NCBI GenBank assembly: GCA_016721625.1
Contig: JADKHR010000001.1
Coordinates: 434,001 to 498,000, forward strand
Reading direction: 5' to 3'
Source: Elusimicrobiota bacterium
GTDB taxonomy: Bacteria; Elusimicrobiota; Elusimicrobia; FEN-1173
DNA length: 64,000 bases
A program made the translations under genes and the position numbers. The number at the start of each line of letters is the position of its first letter. The stretch's first letter is position 1. Positions 53,190 to 62,573 of the stretch are shown here, in pieces. The notes beneath the pieces were generated by a model. It did no database searches. It worked only from the letters and a program-made list of their open reading frames with translations, and had not been told where the DNA came from.

Positions 53190-55109
53190 ATGAAGCGCTG
53201 GTTTCTTTCAACGGGCCGTCGCGAACCGGTCTTCTGGGCATGCGCCCGGAGGGGGGGAGTCCTTTTGTCTCTCGTTTCCCTGGCTTTCCTCACGGGCCCC
53301 CCGTTCCTCCAGGCTTCATCAACCGACGCGGTCGCGTTGACGGTCGTCGTGCGTCCGCCGCCGGATGGAATTTCGGACCTCCGCGCCCTGACAGGGGACC
53401 AAATAACGCCCGCGCCCGCCCTGGAGGGAGCGCTCTCTTTGGCCTGGACGGATCCGGACCCGAACGACGGGACGGGAACGGCGTCCTCCTACGACGTTCG
53501 GGTCGCCACCTCGGGAAATCTGGAAAGTGACGCGGACTTTGACGTGGCGCCTTCCCACGTCCAAACCTGGGCCCCCGCCCCGGCCGGGAGCGCGGCGGTC
53601 CAATTGATCACGGGTCTCGAACCCGGGGCGACCTACTATTGGGCGATCAAAGCCTCCAACCATTTCGGCGAACGAGGGGGCTGGACGCGGGGGGGGCCCG
53701 CTGACGGCGTTAACGACAATAATTTTGCCGCGGCCTCGGACCTTCCCCCTCCGCCGCCCTCTGGACTGACCGCCCTTCCGGGGGATCGCGAGGTCCTTCT
53801 CCACTGGAATCCCGTGGCCGTCTCGGATCTTGCTTTTTACCGAATCGATGTGGACGCCACGGCGCCGTATGATTTCTTCGATGCCTTCTCGCTGGCCGTC
53901 GGCTCGGCCACCGTGTCTTTTCTCCACACGGGTCTCGTGAATGGCACCACTTACACCTATCGACTGGTCTCGGTGGATAAGGGCGCGCCACTCTATGCCG
54001 GGATCGCCCTGCCCGGCGCGCCGTCCTCCAGCCTCTTCGCCATCCCTGTCCCTCCGCCGGACTTGATTTTTCCAAACCCTTTGGCTGGAGTGTGGGGCGA
54101 AATCCTGTCGGGGTCCCCCAATCAAATCCGGGTCCATTGGAGCCGAGTCCTCCGAAATGTCGACGGCTCCCCAGCGGCCGATCTCGCGGGCTACGATCTC
54201 TTTCAATCCACGGGCCGGTGGGGGCCCTGGCTTCCGCTTGTTTCCCTTGGAATTAACATGTTCAGTTTCGACACCCCGCTGGACGGATCGCCCGCCCTCG
54301 CTTATTTTCGTGTGGTCGCCAGGGACACCAGCGGCAATCCTTCGTCCGATTCGGCGCTCATGGAGGTCCGCGGAGATGGGACGGACCTCCGCCTCCTTTT
54401 CATATCCGACGATCCCACATCCTATTTTAGCCTGACCGATACGCTGGCCCGGAATCTGTTGAGGACGCACACGGGCCTCTCCGAGGACCTGGTCCTGGAA
54501 GGGCTCCGACAAACCTCGCGGGAAGGACCGGACACGGTCAAGAGCGTGCAGTTCCAGGTTCTCGAGGGGTACGGAGGCGGGATCCTTAACAATTTTGTCT
54601 TCCTTCCGCCGGAGGCGCTGGTTGTTATCGGGTATCCCGTGTCGGGCGGGGAAATTCGACCGGGGATCCCGGAATATTCGGCGGCCGACGTTTTGGGCCT
54701 TTTTTGGTTTAACGGGGTCGATTTCACCCGTGTCCGAGCGGAAGTGAGCCTCGCCGAAAAAACCATGGTTCACCGGGGCGGACGCGTGGGACTTTTCGAA
54801 ATCCATCTCGCTGGCCCCGTGGAAGGAACGGCGTTGGTCCTGGTGCGGCCCCGTGTTTTCACGCCGAACGGCGACGGGTGGAACGACCAGGTCGTCTTTG
54901 AGATACAAAATCCCAACCGGGCGACGATCTCCGGAAAGGTTTTTGACGCGCGCGGGACGCTGGCCGCTCCGCTGGCTCCGGGACCAACCCCGGACACGCT
55001 CATATGGGATGGAAAACTGGACGGCCATACCGCCCCCGGAGGGGTGTATGTTTATGAAATTTCTGTTTCCGGGCGCACCATGACAGGCACCGTGGTGGTG
55101 ATGCGATGA
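53190..55109 (+). CDS. Secreted FN3 protein with FTPNGDG-type (T9SS-like) C-terminus
   Basis: 639 residues with AAAGGAGG before the ATG and a signal peptide ending LQASS. At least three FN3-like domains (GISDLRALTGD, PSGLTALPGDREVLLHWNPV, NQIRVHWSRVLRNVDGS) precede a mixed region. The C-terminal ~85-residue module has RPRVFTPNGDGWND, VFDARGTL, LIWDGKLDG, GGVYVYEISV and ends TGTVVVMR, like CHU_C/TIGR04131 tails that target proteins to type IX secretion in Bacteroidetes. The stop overlaps the start of a PorV-like barrel, the same pairing as at 3598-9431. Confidence 0.8.
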   Translation: MKRWFLSTGRREPVFWACARRGGVLLSLVSLAFLTGPPFLQASSTDAVALTVVVRPPPDGISDLRALTGDQITPAPALEGALSLAWTDPDPNDGTGTASSYDVRVATSGNLESDADFDVAPSHVQTWAPAPAGSAAVQLITGLEPGATYYWAIKASNHFGERGGWTRGGPADGVNDNNFAAASDLPPPPPSGLTALPGDREVLLHWNPVAVSDLAFYRIDVDATAPYDFFDAFSLAVGSATVSFLHTGLVNGTTYTYRLVSVDKGAPLYAGIALPGAPSSSLFAIPVPPPDLIFPNPLAGVWGEILSGSPNQIRVHWSRVLRNVDGSPAADLAGYDLFQSTGRWGPWLPLVSLGINMFSFDTPLDGSPALAYFRVVARDTSGNPSSDSALMEVRGDGTDLRLLFISDDPTSYFSLTDTLARNLLRTHTGLSEDLVLEGLRQTSREGPDTVKSVQFQVLEGYGGGILNNFVFLPPEALVVIGYPVSGGEIRPGIPEYSAADVLGLFWFNGVDFTRVRAEVSLAEKTMVHRGGRVGLFEIHLAGPVEGTALVLVRPRVFTPNGDGWNDQVVFEIQNPNRATISGKVFDARGTLAAPLAPGPTPDTLIWDGKLDGHTAPGGVYVYEISVSGRTMTGTVVVMR

Positions 55110-56587
55110 GCGGAACCGGTCGGAGGAATGCAATAATCGGACGTTGGCTAGTCGCCATGGCCTCTTTTTTAGGGGGCCCAACGGCCCTGCTCGCTTCTTT
55201 CGAGCCTGTTCCCTTGGGAGCGCGGGAGGCGGGTTTTACCGAGGCGCTGAACGCCGTTTCGGACGATTCCTTTGCGGTCGTCACCAATCCGGCCGGGCTG
55301 GTCTTGGTGGAAAAACCGGAGTTTTCAACCACCTACGCTCAACCGTTCGCGAGCTTAGACGACGGCTCGCGGATCTCCCGCGCTTTCCTTAGCTTCACCC
55401 GGCCTCAACCGCTTCGATTTCGGAAAGCGGCCTACGCCGCCAGCTTTTTCCGGACGTCTTTGGGGGGCCTTTACGCCGAAGACACATTGAGCGGCGCGGC
55501 CGCCCGGGAATTCGGCGAGCGGGCGATTTTGGGTGCCACCGGAAAAATCCTGCGCCGAACGTATGGGGCCTCGGCGGATGTCTCCCGGGCGATCCAAACC
55601 CAGACGGGGGTCACCAGCGGCGGAGCGGACCCACTGCTTTCCTCCGCGCGGGCGACCACCGTTTTCACGGCCGACGTCGGCGCGCTTTGGAAACTCAATA
55701 ACGGCGGTCGTATCGGCGCCGCCATGCGAAATGTCACTCGTCCGGATTTGGCGGCTGGGGATGATTTCGACCCCGCGCCGGTGACGTTCGACCTAGGCTG
55801 GGCGGCCCAGCGGTGGGGGATCCTGCTGGCCGCCAACTACAGCCATGTGCGGTACGCCGACCGCCGGGAAGATGCCTTGAGTTTGGGGGTCGAACGATGG
55901 ATCACCACCCGCGTAGGTCTGCGTGGCGGGATCCTCACCGGGTCCCACGAGCGCGGAGAGGGATCCGTGGGGTTAAGCTACCGGCGATTTCCAATGCAAT
56001 TCGACTACGCCTTTGGCTACGCGCTCTCCGACGCCTCCGGATCTTCCGGGAGCCATATCCTTTCAATGACCTTCCGTTTCGGAGACCAAATCTCCCCGAT
56101 TAAAAAGTCCCGGGACTTTCGGCCGACCGTTAAAAACGCGGAGCCGATGAATCCCGTTTCCGTTTCCGCCCCGCTTCGCCGCGAAGAAATTGTCCTGCCC
56201 ATGGTGCCGATGGAACCGAACCCCGCGCTCACGCCCGACGTGGCCGAAACGTACGCCGCCGTACTCGATGCCTACGCCGCCAAAATAAAGAAAAATGAAC
56301 CGATCGAAGATCGAGCCGCTCTGTTGGAAGTCCTCTTTTCAGATTTTGAGGAACGCGGCCTGGATACGCGCGTTATCAAAATCGAAATGGCCGCCCTGGA
56401 ACGGGCGGAAGCCGATGCCTCCCGTCATTATTCGGCCTTCTGGGCCTATTACAAAAATTCCAAATCCGGCGCCACCGGGCGGGATCGGACCTCCTTCCTT
56501 CATTGGCTGATCGAAACGTTCCGACCAACGGGCGTCGATGTGTCCGAAGCGGAACGCGAATTGGAAAAAAACCTAAAAAACAAATAG
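55106..56587 (+). CDS. PorV/UPF0164-like barrel with helical C-terminal extension
   Basis: 493 residues. A signal-like N-terminus (MASFLGGPTALLA region) leads to REAGFTEALNAVSDDSFAVVTNPAGLVLVEKPEFS, the PorV/UPF0164 signature. Barrel strands continue to SHILSMTFRFGDQ near residue 330. Unlike the paralogue at 8481, about 160 residues follow: a Pro-rich link and a charged helical domain (VAETYAAVLDAYAAKIKKNEPIEDRAALLEVLF...FLHWLIETFRP). This tail may reach into the periplasm and contact other secretion parts. It is coupled to the upstream cargo-like gene by ATGA. Confidence 0.76.
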   Translation: MSGTGRRNAIIGRWLVAMASFLGGPTALLASFEPVPLGAREAGFTEALNAVSDDSFAVVTNPAGLVLVEKPEFSTTYAQPFASLDDGSRISRAFLSFTRPQPLRFRKAAYAASFFRTSLGGLYAEDTLSGAAAREFGERAILGATGKILRRTYGASADVSRAIQTQTGVTSGGADPLLSSARATTVFTADVGALWKLNNGGRIGAAMRNVTRPDLAAGDDFDPAPVTFDLGWAAQRWGILLAANYSHVRYADRREDALSLGVERWITTRVGLRGGILTGSHERGEGSVGLSYRRFPMQFDYAFGYALSDASGSSGSHILSMTFRFGDQISPIKKSRDFRPTVKNAEPMNPVSVSAPLRREEIVLPMVPMEPNPALTPDVAETYAAVLDAYAAKIKKNEPIEDRAALLEVLFSDFEERGLDTRVIKIEMAALERAEADASRHYSAFWAYYKNSKSGATGRDRTSFLHWLIETFRPTGVDVSEAERELEKNLKNK

Positions 56588-56652
56588 CCGGGCGGCTAAT
56601 GTGTCCTTGTCAACGGATAAGGAAATTTCTAAGATACGTCTTTGGCTTCCTC

Positions 56653-56729
56653 GGTGCGGTACCCAAGCGGCCTAAGGGGGAAGTCTGCAAAACTTCTATT
56701 CGCCGGTTCAAATCCGGCCCGCACCTCCA
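56653..56729 (+). tRNA. tRNA-Cys(GCA)
   Basis: The acceptor stem GGTGCGG pairs with CCGCACC, the discriminator is T and CCA is encoded at 56727-56729. The anticodon stem GAAGT/ACTTC holds loop CTGCAAA with anticodon GCA. The T-arm is GCCGG-TTCAAAT-CCGGC. Confidence 0.95.
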
Positions 56730-56738
56730 CTCTGAACC

Positions 56739-57158
56739 ATGAGCCAAAGAAAAAGAGATTACTCCGAGAGCCATGCCCGGTCGGGCATAAAGGAAGCGTT
56801 GCCGGTCATTGAATGCTGGGAGAACCAATATCCCGGGTACGGGATCGAATTGGTCTTCCCGGAGTTCACCTCCGTGTGCCCAAAAACCGGCCTGCCGGAT
56901 TTCGGGACTCTCACCATTCGGTATCAGCCGGAGCGGTGGGTTTTGGAGACGAAGTCGTTGAAGCTTTATTTGAACGCTTTTCGGGACCTTGGAATATTCA
57001 CGGAGAACGTGGTCAATCGGGTTCTCGCCTCCGTCGTTTCCTGCGCCAAGCCCCGGTGGGCCGAGGTGGAAGGCCGGTTTTCGGCGCGGGGGGGAATCGA
57101 AGCCCGTATCACGGCGCGGCACGGGCGAAATAAAAGCAACGCCCATTTGCTCGGTTAG
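56739..57158 (+). CDS. queF: NADPH-dependent 7-cyano-7-deazaguanine reductase
   Basis: 139 residues, the single-domain (YkvM-type) QueF. The nucleophilic Cys and catalytic Asp are in FTSVCPKTGLPDFGTL, and the QueF motif is ETKSLKLYLNAF. It reduces preQ0 to preQ1 in queuosine synthesis, acting in the cytoplasm. It begins 10 bp after tRNA-Cys, and its last codons and TAG stop (57156-57158) lie inside the tRNA-Val gene, so the three may be co-transcribed. Other queuosine genes are not in this window. Confidence 0.95.
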   Translation: MSQRKRDYSESHARSGIKEALPVIECWENQYPGYGIELVFPEFTSVCPKTGLPDFGTLTIRYQPERWVLETKSLKLYLNAFRDLGIFTENVVNRVLASVVSCAKPRWAEVEGRFSARGGIEARITARHGRNKSNAHLLG

Positions 57159-57225
57159 CTCAGTTGGTTAGAGTACCTCCTTGACATGGAGGGGGTCACA
57201 GGTTCGAGTCCTGTACCGAGCACCA
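57149..57225 (+). tRNA. tRNA-Val(GAC)
   Basis: The acceptor stem GCTCGGT pairs with ACCGAGC, the discriminator is A and CCA is encoded at 57223-57225. The anticodon stem CCTCC/GGAGG holds loop TTGACAT with anticodon GAC. Its first 10 bases are also the end of queF. Confidence 0.95.
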
Positions 57226-57273
57226 TTTCAACTTAGACGTGCCCTCCGCGGCACGGGAGCAGGGTCAACCCAA

Positions 57274-59026
57274 ATGCCAGACGTTCAAGAATCCGTCGAG
57301 TCTAATCAAGAATATCTTCAGAAGCTCCGCCACTCCACGACCCACGTCATGGCCCAGGCGGTCCAGGAACTCTTTCCCGGGACCAAAATCACCATCGGCC
57401 CTCCCGTGGAAGACGGGTTCTATTACGACTTCGATTGCCCCCACCCGTTCACTCCGGAAGATCTTCCAAAAATCGAATCCCGCATGCAGGAAATCGCGGC
57501 GGGGAACCATCGCTTTGTGATGAGCACCCATTCCGCGGAAGATGCCAAAGCCTTTTGGGGCGAGAAAGGGGAAAACTTCAAAGTCGAGCTGATCCGCGAC
57601 CTGGGGTCTCCCACCGTCACTTATTGCACCCACGGAACCTTCACGGACCTTTGCCGTGGCGGCCACGTGGAGACGACAAAAGAAATCCGCCATTTCAAAC
57701 TGACCAAGATCGCGGGCTCCTATTGGCGCGGAGACGAAAAACGCGAGAGGCTCCAACGCCTCTACGGCACGGCCTGGCCGACAAAAGAAGCCCTGGACGC
57801 CTATCTCGCCCGAGTCGAAGAGGCTAAAAAACGAGACCACCGGGAGCTGGGTCCTCGCTTGGGGCTCTTCTCCATCGAACACGAAGAAGGCGGCTCCGGG
57901 TTCATCTACTGGCTCCCCAAGGGCGCGGTGATGCGGCGGATCATTGAAGACACCCTCAAAAACTATCTCTCGGAGCACGGATACGATTTCGTTTACACTC
58001 CCCATGTGGCCCGTTCCGTTCTTTGGAAAACTTCGGGGCACCTGGACTATTACCGGGATAACATGTATCCCGCCATGGAATTGGAAAATCAGGAATTTCT
58101 CCTGAAACCCATGAACTGTCCGGGCCATATCCTGATTTACAAGTCCGCGCTCCATTCCTACCGCGAACTCCCGATTCGCTATGCCGAGTTCGGCACCGTT
58201 TATCGTTTTGAACGGAGCGGCGTCCTTCATGGACTGATGCGGGTCCGAGGGTTCACCCAGGACGACGCCCACATTTTCTGTCGGCCCGACCAGGTGGAAA
58301 AGGAAGTGGTTGATATTCTAAAAATCATCACCGAGATCCTTTCCATGTTCGGTTTCAAAGAATACGACATCAAACTTTCCACACGCCCCGAATCCTATTC
58401 AGGGACGCTGGACGGATGGGCCCACGCAGAGGGGGCGCTCAAAAAGGCCCTGGAGACCGTCGGGCTTCCCTACACCATCGATCCCGGCGAGGGCGTTTTC
58501 TACGGCCCGAAGATCGACCTGAAGATCAAGGATTCCCTGGGCCGGCAGTGGCAATGCTCCACCGTCCAGGTGGATTTCAACAACCCGGAACGGTTTCACA
58601 TCCATTTCCGCGACGAGAAAGGCGGCGAAACCCAAGTATTCATGATCCATCGCGCGCTCTTGGGCTCCTTGGAACGATTCTTCGGTGTTTTGATCGAACA
58701 CTATGCCGGGGCTTTCCCGCTTTGGTTGTCGCCCATCCAGGCGGCGGTATTGCCGATCTCGGACAAGTTCCAGGCTTACGCCGACGAGGTTTACGGAGCT
58801 CTGAAAAAAGAAGGTTTGCGCGTGTCCGTGAGCGCGACCGCTGACAAAATCGGAGCCAAGATCCGAGAGGCCACCCTTCAAAATCCCCTATATGCTGGTG
58901 GTCGGCGGGCGCGAAGCCGAAACGAAAACCGTCTCGGTGCGCACCCGGGAGGGGAAAGACCTCGGCGCTCTGCCCCTGGCGGATTTCATCCTTCGGCTGA
59001 AAGACGAGGCGGCGAAAAAAGCCTGA
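57274..59026 (+). CDS. thrS: Threonyl-tRNA synthetase lacking the TGS domain, one frameshift
   Basis: About 584 residues restored. The ATG at 57274 opens almost directly into the editing/SAD domain (LRHSTTHVMAQAVQELFPG with HxxxH, later THGTFTDLCRGGHV). The class II catalytic core has KPMNCPGHILIY, RYAEFGTVYRFERSG and RGFTQDDAHIFC. The anticodon-binding domain follows. The usual N-terminal TGS domain is missing, and the sequence upstream is tRNA-Val. At the A-run 58880-58883 about two bases are missing. The restored end reads IPYMLVVGGREAE...FILRLKDEAAKKA with TGA at 59024-59026. As an essential gene, the shift is most likely an error. Confidence 0.93.
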
Positions 59027-59082
59027 GCCGACGGGCAGAGAAGTTGAATTTTTAAGTTTGAAAAAAGGAAAAGGAGAAACCC

Positions 59083-59525
59083 ATGAGTGACGTCGTTCGA
59101 GTTGGTCAGGCGGTGCCGGACTTTGAAATGGACGTGTTCAACCCCAAAAGCCATGAGTTCGAAAAAATCTCACTGGCGGACCTCAAGAAAAACAAGAAAT
59201 GGACCGTCTTGGTGTTCTACCCCGCGGACTACACGTTCGTATGCCCCACGGAATTGGCCGACGTGGCCGTGAAACACGACGAGCTGGCCAAAGCGGGGGC
59301 TGAGGTGATCTCCGTCTCCACCGACACGAAATTCGTCCACCTGGCCTGGCAGAGGGAAGAAAAACTTCTCTCCGGCGTGAAATATCTGATGGGCGCGGAT
59401 CCGACGGGGAAAGTCTCCCGCCTTTTTGGCGTTTACGACGAAGCCACCGGCTTGGCGCTTCGCGGCACCTTCATCATCAACCCGTAGCCACCCTGGTGGG
59501 CCGCGTGGCGGAAGCGCTCAAATAA
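59083..59525 (+). CDS. AhpC/2-Cys-type peroxiredoxin, C-terminus shortened or frameshifted
   Basis: The thioredoxin fold with the peroxidatic Cys in FYPADYTFVCPTEL is intact, as is GTFIINP, where family members normally continue for ~50 residues to a resolving Cys. Here TAG follows at 59485-59487, giving 134 residues. A different frame then reads VATLVGRVAEALK to a TAA at 59523-59525, which looks like a genuine C-terminal helix. A small indel plus loss of the middle is possible. No resolving Cys remains in either reading. The enzyme reduces hydroperoxides in the cytoplasm. AAAGGAGA precedes the ATG. Confidence 0.82.
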
Positions 59526-59606
59526 ATCCTTCGAATAAAAACCCTCCCCCGTCCCGTATGACGAATAGGATCCGCTTCGCGCGGGCCGGGTGGGGGATTT
59601 TTCTTT

Positions 59607-61041
59607 ATGCCTGAAAATCAACACGTCGAAACCGCACCGCCGATGGACCGGCCCGCTCCTGAAAGCCGGGCGGGGGAACGCGCCCATGCGGTTGTCGTTG
59701 GGGGCGGGTTTGCGGGAGCGGCCGCGGCATCCGCCCTGGCGGAAGCCGGGGTCACGGTGACGTTGATTGAAGAGCGGGCCACGTTGGGGGGCCGGACGAG
59801 TTCCCTAAAAGACGGGGTCACCAAGCAGGATGTGGACAACGGGCAACATCTTTTTTTGGGCTCCTACCGCGACACCCGAGCCTTTCTGAAACGCCTCGGC
59901 GTTGAAGATCGGATTCTTTTCGGAAAATCCTTCTCGATTCCTTTTATCAACAGAATGGGCCACCGCTCGATTTTGGAACCGCGGGTGTTTTCCGGGAGGC
60001 TGGGGCTCCTGGCGGGAATCTTCGCTTTTCGGGAAATGAAATGGAGAGACCGGATCTCCCTGTTGTGGGGGTTGGGCCGCGCTCGATTTTTGGCCCCGGA
60101 ACGTGTGCGGACGTTGACGGTTTCCCGATGGCTCACGACTCTTCGCCAAACTCCCGGCGCCCGCCGGGCTTTTTGGGACCCCCTTTGTTTGGCCACCTTA
60201 AACGAACAGCCCGACCGCGCGGCGGCGGAGGCCCTGCTCTGCGTGCTACAACAAGGAATATTTTCTGACGGTAAATCACGCTCCATGGGCCACGCCACTC
60301 TGCCCCTCAACCGGCTTTGGTCCATGGAACTGGGCCCTTACCTCCAGCGGGCCGATGGGCGGCTGGCCGCGCGGCAAAAGGCGACGGGGTTCCGGGTCGA
60401 AGGAAATCGAGTCACTTCTGTGGAGGTCGCCGGCGAATCCTTTGTGGACGCCGAGGTTTTTGTTCTCGCCACCGAGCTCGCCGCCGCGGAATTAATCGCC
60501 CCCGCACCCCTGCGTGAGGCCTTTGCGCCGATACAAAAACACGATCATGCTCCCATCGTGGCGGTCAACCTCTGGTTCAAAGAACCGCCCTTCAAGGAAC
60601 CGCTGGTGGGCCTGCTCGATATGGATTTGCATTGGATCTTTAACCGCGAAACCCTATGGGGCCCCACCGCCGCCGGCCAAATTTCAGCGGTGATCAGCGC
60701 CGCTCGACCCCACCTCGGACGGACCTCGGAAGAACTGATCGCCTTGGCCCTGGCCGACCTCCGGCGCGCTTTCCCCGGCTTTCAAGAGGAGCCCCTCCAC
60801 GCCTCCGTTCTCTGGGAACATCAGGCCACGCCATCGCCCACCCCCGATTTTATTAAACACCGTCTTCCCGTCCGAACCCCGCTGGCGAATTTTTCTGGCC
60901 GGCGATTGGGTGGACGTGGGTTGGCCCCCCACCATTGAAACCGCCTGCCGAAGCGGTCACCGCGCCGCGGAACAGGCGTTGGTCTATCTGCGCACCGCGG
61001 GGCGCCTTTCGAGCTTGGCGAAGGAATCTTCGGCATGCTGA
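59607..61041 (+). CDS. HpnE-like FAD-dependent amine oxidase/desaturase, one frameshift
   Basis: About 478 residues restored. The FAD-binding GGGFAGAAAASALAEAG and second motif EERATLGGRTSS are at the N-terminus. DNGQHLFLGSY, LPLNRLW and the C-terminal FLAGDWVDVGWPPTIETACRSGHRAA are typical of the HpnE/hydroxysqualene dehydroxylase and phytoene-desaturase-like group. The C-terminal part is reached only by restoring one T in the T-run 60890-60894. It ends at TGA 61039-61041, overlapping the HAD gene. Whether the substrate is hydroxysqualene or a carotenoid cannot be decided, since no HpnC/HpnD or phytoene synthase is adjacent. Confidence 0.82.
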
Positions 61042-61727
61042 AAGCCCTCATTTTTGATTGCGACGGCGTGATCGCGGATTCCGAACATTTGCACTTTCGC
61101 CTTTTTCAACAGGTCCTTTCCTCGGTGGGGATTTCTTTGACCCAAACGGACTACGTGGAAAAATATCTGGCCATGGACGACAAGGGATGTTTCAACGCGG
61201 TTTTCGCCGCGAACGGCAAAACGCTCCCTGACGATGAGAGGGCCCGCCTCATCGCTCAAAAAACCGATCTCTACAAAAAGACCGCCGCTCAAAATTTGGT
61301 CATCCTTCCCGGTGTGGTGGAATTCGTCATGGCGGTCTCCCAGAAATATCCCCTGGCCATGGCCTCCGGCGCCCTGAGGGACGAAGTTTTACTGATGATC
61401 GAGGCCGCCGGGATACGCCACTACTTTGATGTCGTGGTGGCCGCCGAAGACGTCCAGCGCGGGAAACCCGCGCCCGACGCTTATTTGAAAGCTCTGGAAG
61501 AATTGAACAAAAAGTATCCCGGAAAAAATATCGCGCCGGGAGAATGCTTGGTGGTGGAAGATTCCAAACACGGTCTGATCTCGGCCCACGCGGCAGGCAT
61601 GAAGGTGGTGGCCGTCACCACGACCTACCCCGCCCATGAACTGGCGGCCGCCGACCGGGTGGCCCCGGTGCTGACCGCCCTGCGCCTAAAAGACCTGGAA
61701 GGGCTGTTTAACGGAGCCCCCCAATGA
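61035..61727 (+). CDS. HAD-superfamily phosphatase (CbbY/beta-phosphoglucomutase-like)
   Basis: 230 residues. HAD motif I IFDCDGVIADSE, motif II MASGAL, motif III with GKPAPDAYLKAL and motif IV VVEDSKHGL are all present, with a helical cap between residues ~15 and 85. The family dephosphorylates or isomerises sugar phosphates. The ATG at 61035 overlaps the HpnE-like stop, and the gene is itself coupled by ATGA to the next. The specific substrate is not predictable. Confidence 0.87.
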   Translation: MLKALIFDCDGVIADSEHLHFRLFQQVLSSVGISLTQTDYVEKYLAMDDKGCFNAVFAANGKTLPDDERARLIAQKTDLYKKTAAQNLVILPGVVEFVMAVSQKYPLAMASGALRDEVLLMIEAAGIRHYFDVVVAAEDVQRGKPAPDAYLKALEELNKKYPGKNIAPGECLVVEDSKHGLISAHAAGMKVVAVTTTYPAHELAAADRVAPVLTALRLKDLEGLFNGAPQ

Positions 61728-62563
61728 GCGAGGCCGGTTCTCCCCGGGAAGCGTTGGCCCGCCTCCTTCGGGTTCACGAATCGGCCATCGATCTGGCCCA
61801 GGCCTCTCTTTTCATTGCCCAAGACGAATACCCTCTGCTTGAAAAACAACCCTACCTCGACCGCATCGCGGGTTTGGCCGCCCGGGTGACCGAAAATTTG
61901 ACGGCGGGCCGGGATCCCATCGGAACTATTTCCGCCATGAACACGGTGCTTTTTGACGAGGAAGGATTTCGGGGGAACTCCGAGGAGTTCTTCGACCCTC
62001 GAAACAGTTTTTTAAACGAGGTGCTGGACCGCCGCGTCGGAATCCCCATTACGCTTTCCATCCTCTATTTGGAAGTGGCCCGTCGGGCGGATATTCCCAT
62101 GGTGGGGATCGGCCTGCCGGGGCATTTCATCACGGGGCTGGTGGCTCCAGGGCGGACCTTTTACGTGGATCCCTTTCACCAGGGACAGTTGATGACCCCC
62201 AAAGATTGCGCCGAGCGGGTCGCCAAAATATTCGACGGCCGGATGTCCCTCACCCCGGAGCATCTCCACCCCGTGGGCGCCAGGGGCATCCTTTTTCGGC
62301 TTTTAACCAATTTAAAAAATATCTACATGGAATCGCACTCTTTCGCCAAAGGCCACGCGGTCATCGACAAAATGGTCCTCTTGGCGCCTGAGGATTGGTC
62401 CCAAGTCCGGGACCGGGGGCTGATCCGGTACCACTTGAAACATTACCAGCCCGCGCTGGCGGACCTGGAACTTTACCTCCAAAACACCCCCGAAGCCCGG
62501 GATCGGTCCGACATTTTGAAACTTGCCAAATTGATCATCAAAGAACTGAGCGAACCTTCTTAA
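61724..62563 (+). CDS. SirB1/transglutaminase-like protein with TPR tail
   Basis: 279 residues. NTVLFDEEGFRGNSEEFFDPRNSFLNEVLDRRVGIPITLSILYLEVARR and GIGLPGHFITG...FYVDPFHQG carry the SirB1/YchA transglutaminase-like signature. The catalytic Cys of true transglutaminases is not evident at the ITLSILY position, as in other SirB1 proteins. A C-terminal TPR-like region (YHLKHYQPALADLELYL) follows. The family is widespread but poorly characterised. Confidence 0.85.
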   Translation: MSEAGSPREALARLLRVHESAIDLAQASLFIAQDEYPLLEKQPYLDRIAGLAARVTENLTAGRDPIGTISAMNTVLFDEEGFRGNSEEFFDPRNSFLNEVLDRRVGIPITLSILYLEVARRADIPMVGIGLPGHFITGLVAPGRTFYVDPFHQGQLMTPKDCAERVAKIFDGRMSLTPEHLHPVGARGILFRLLTNLKNIYMESHSFAKGHAVIDKMVLLAPEDWSQVRDRGLIRYHLKHYQPALADLELYLQNTPEARDRSDILKLAKLIIKELSEPS

Positions 62564-62573
62564 GGAGCACGTC

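Noticed and set aside
53319..55181. 620-residue open frame on the minus strand
   Set aside because: It lies wholly opposite a signal-peptide FN3 protein with recognisable domains. Its translation is Arg/Gly/Pro-rich with no domain. It is a GC-rich shadow frame.
57181..57273. N-terminal extension of ThrRS from 57181
   Set aside because: The extension translates tRNA-Val and its 3' flank and contains no TGS motif.
58880..58883. Programmed frameshifting in thrS (and similar sites)
   Set aside because: No slippery heptamer with a downstream structure recurs among the sites. Indels fall in ordinary homopolymers in unrelated genes, pointing to sequence error.
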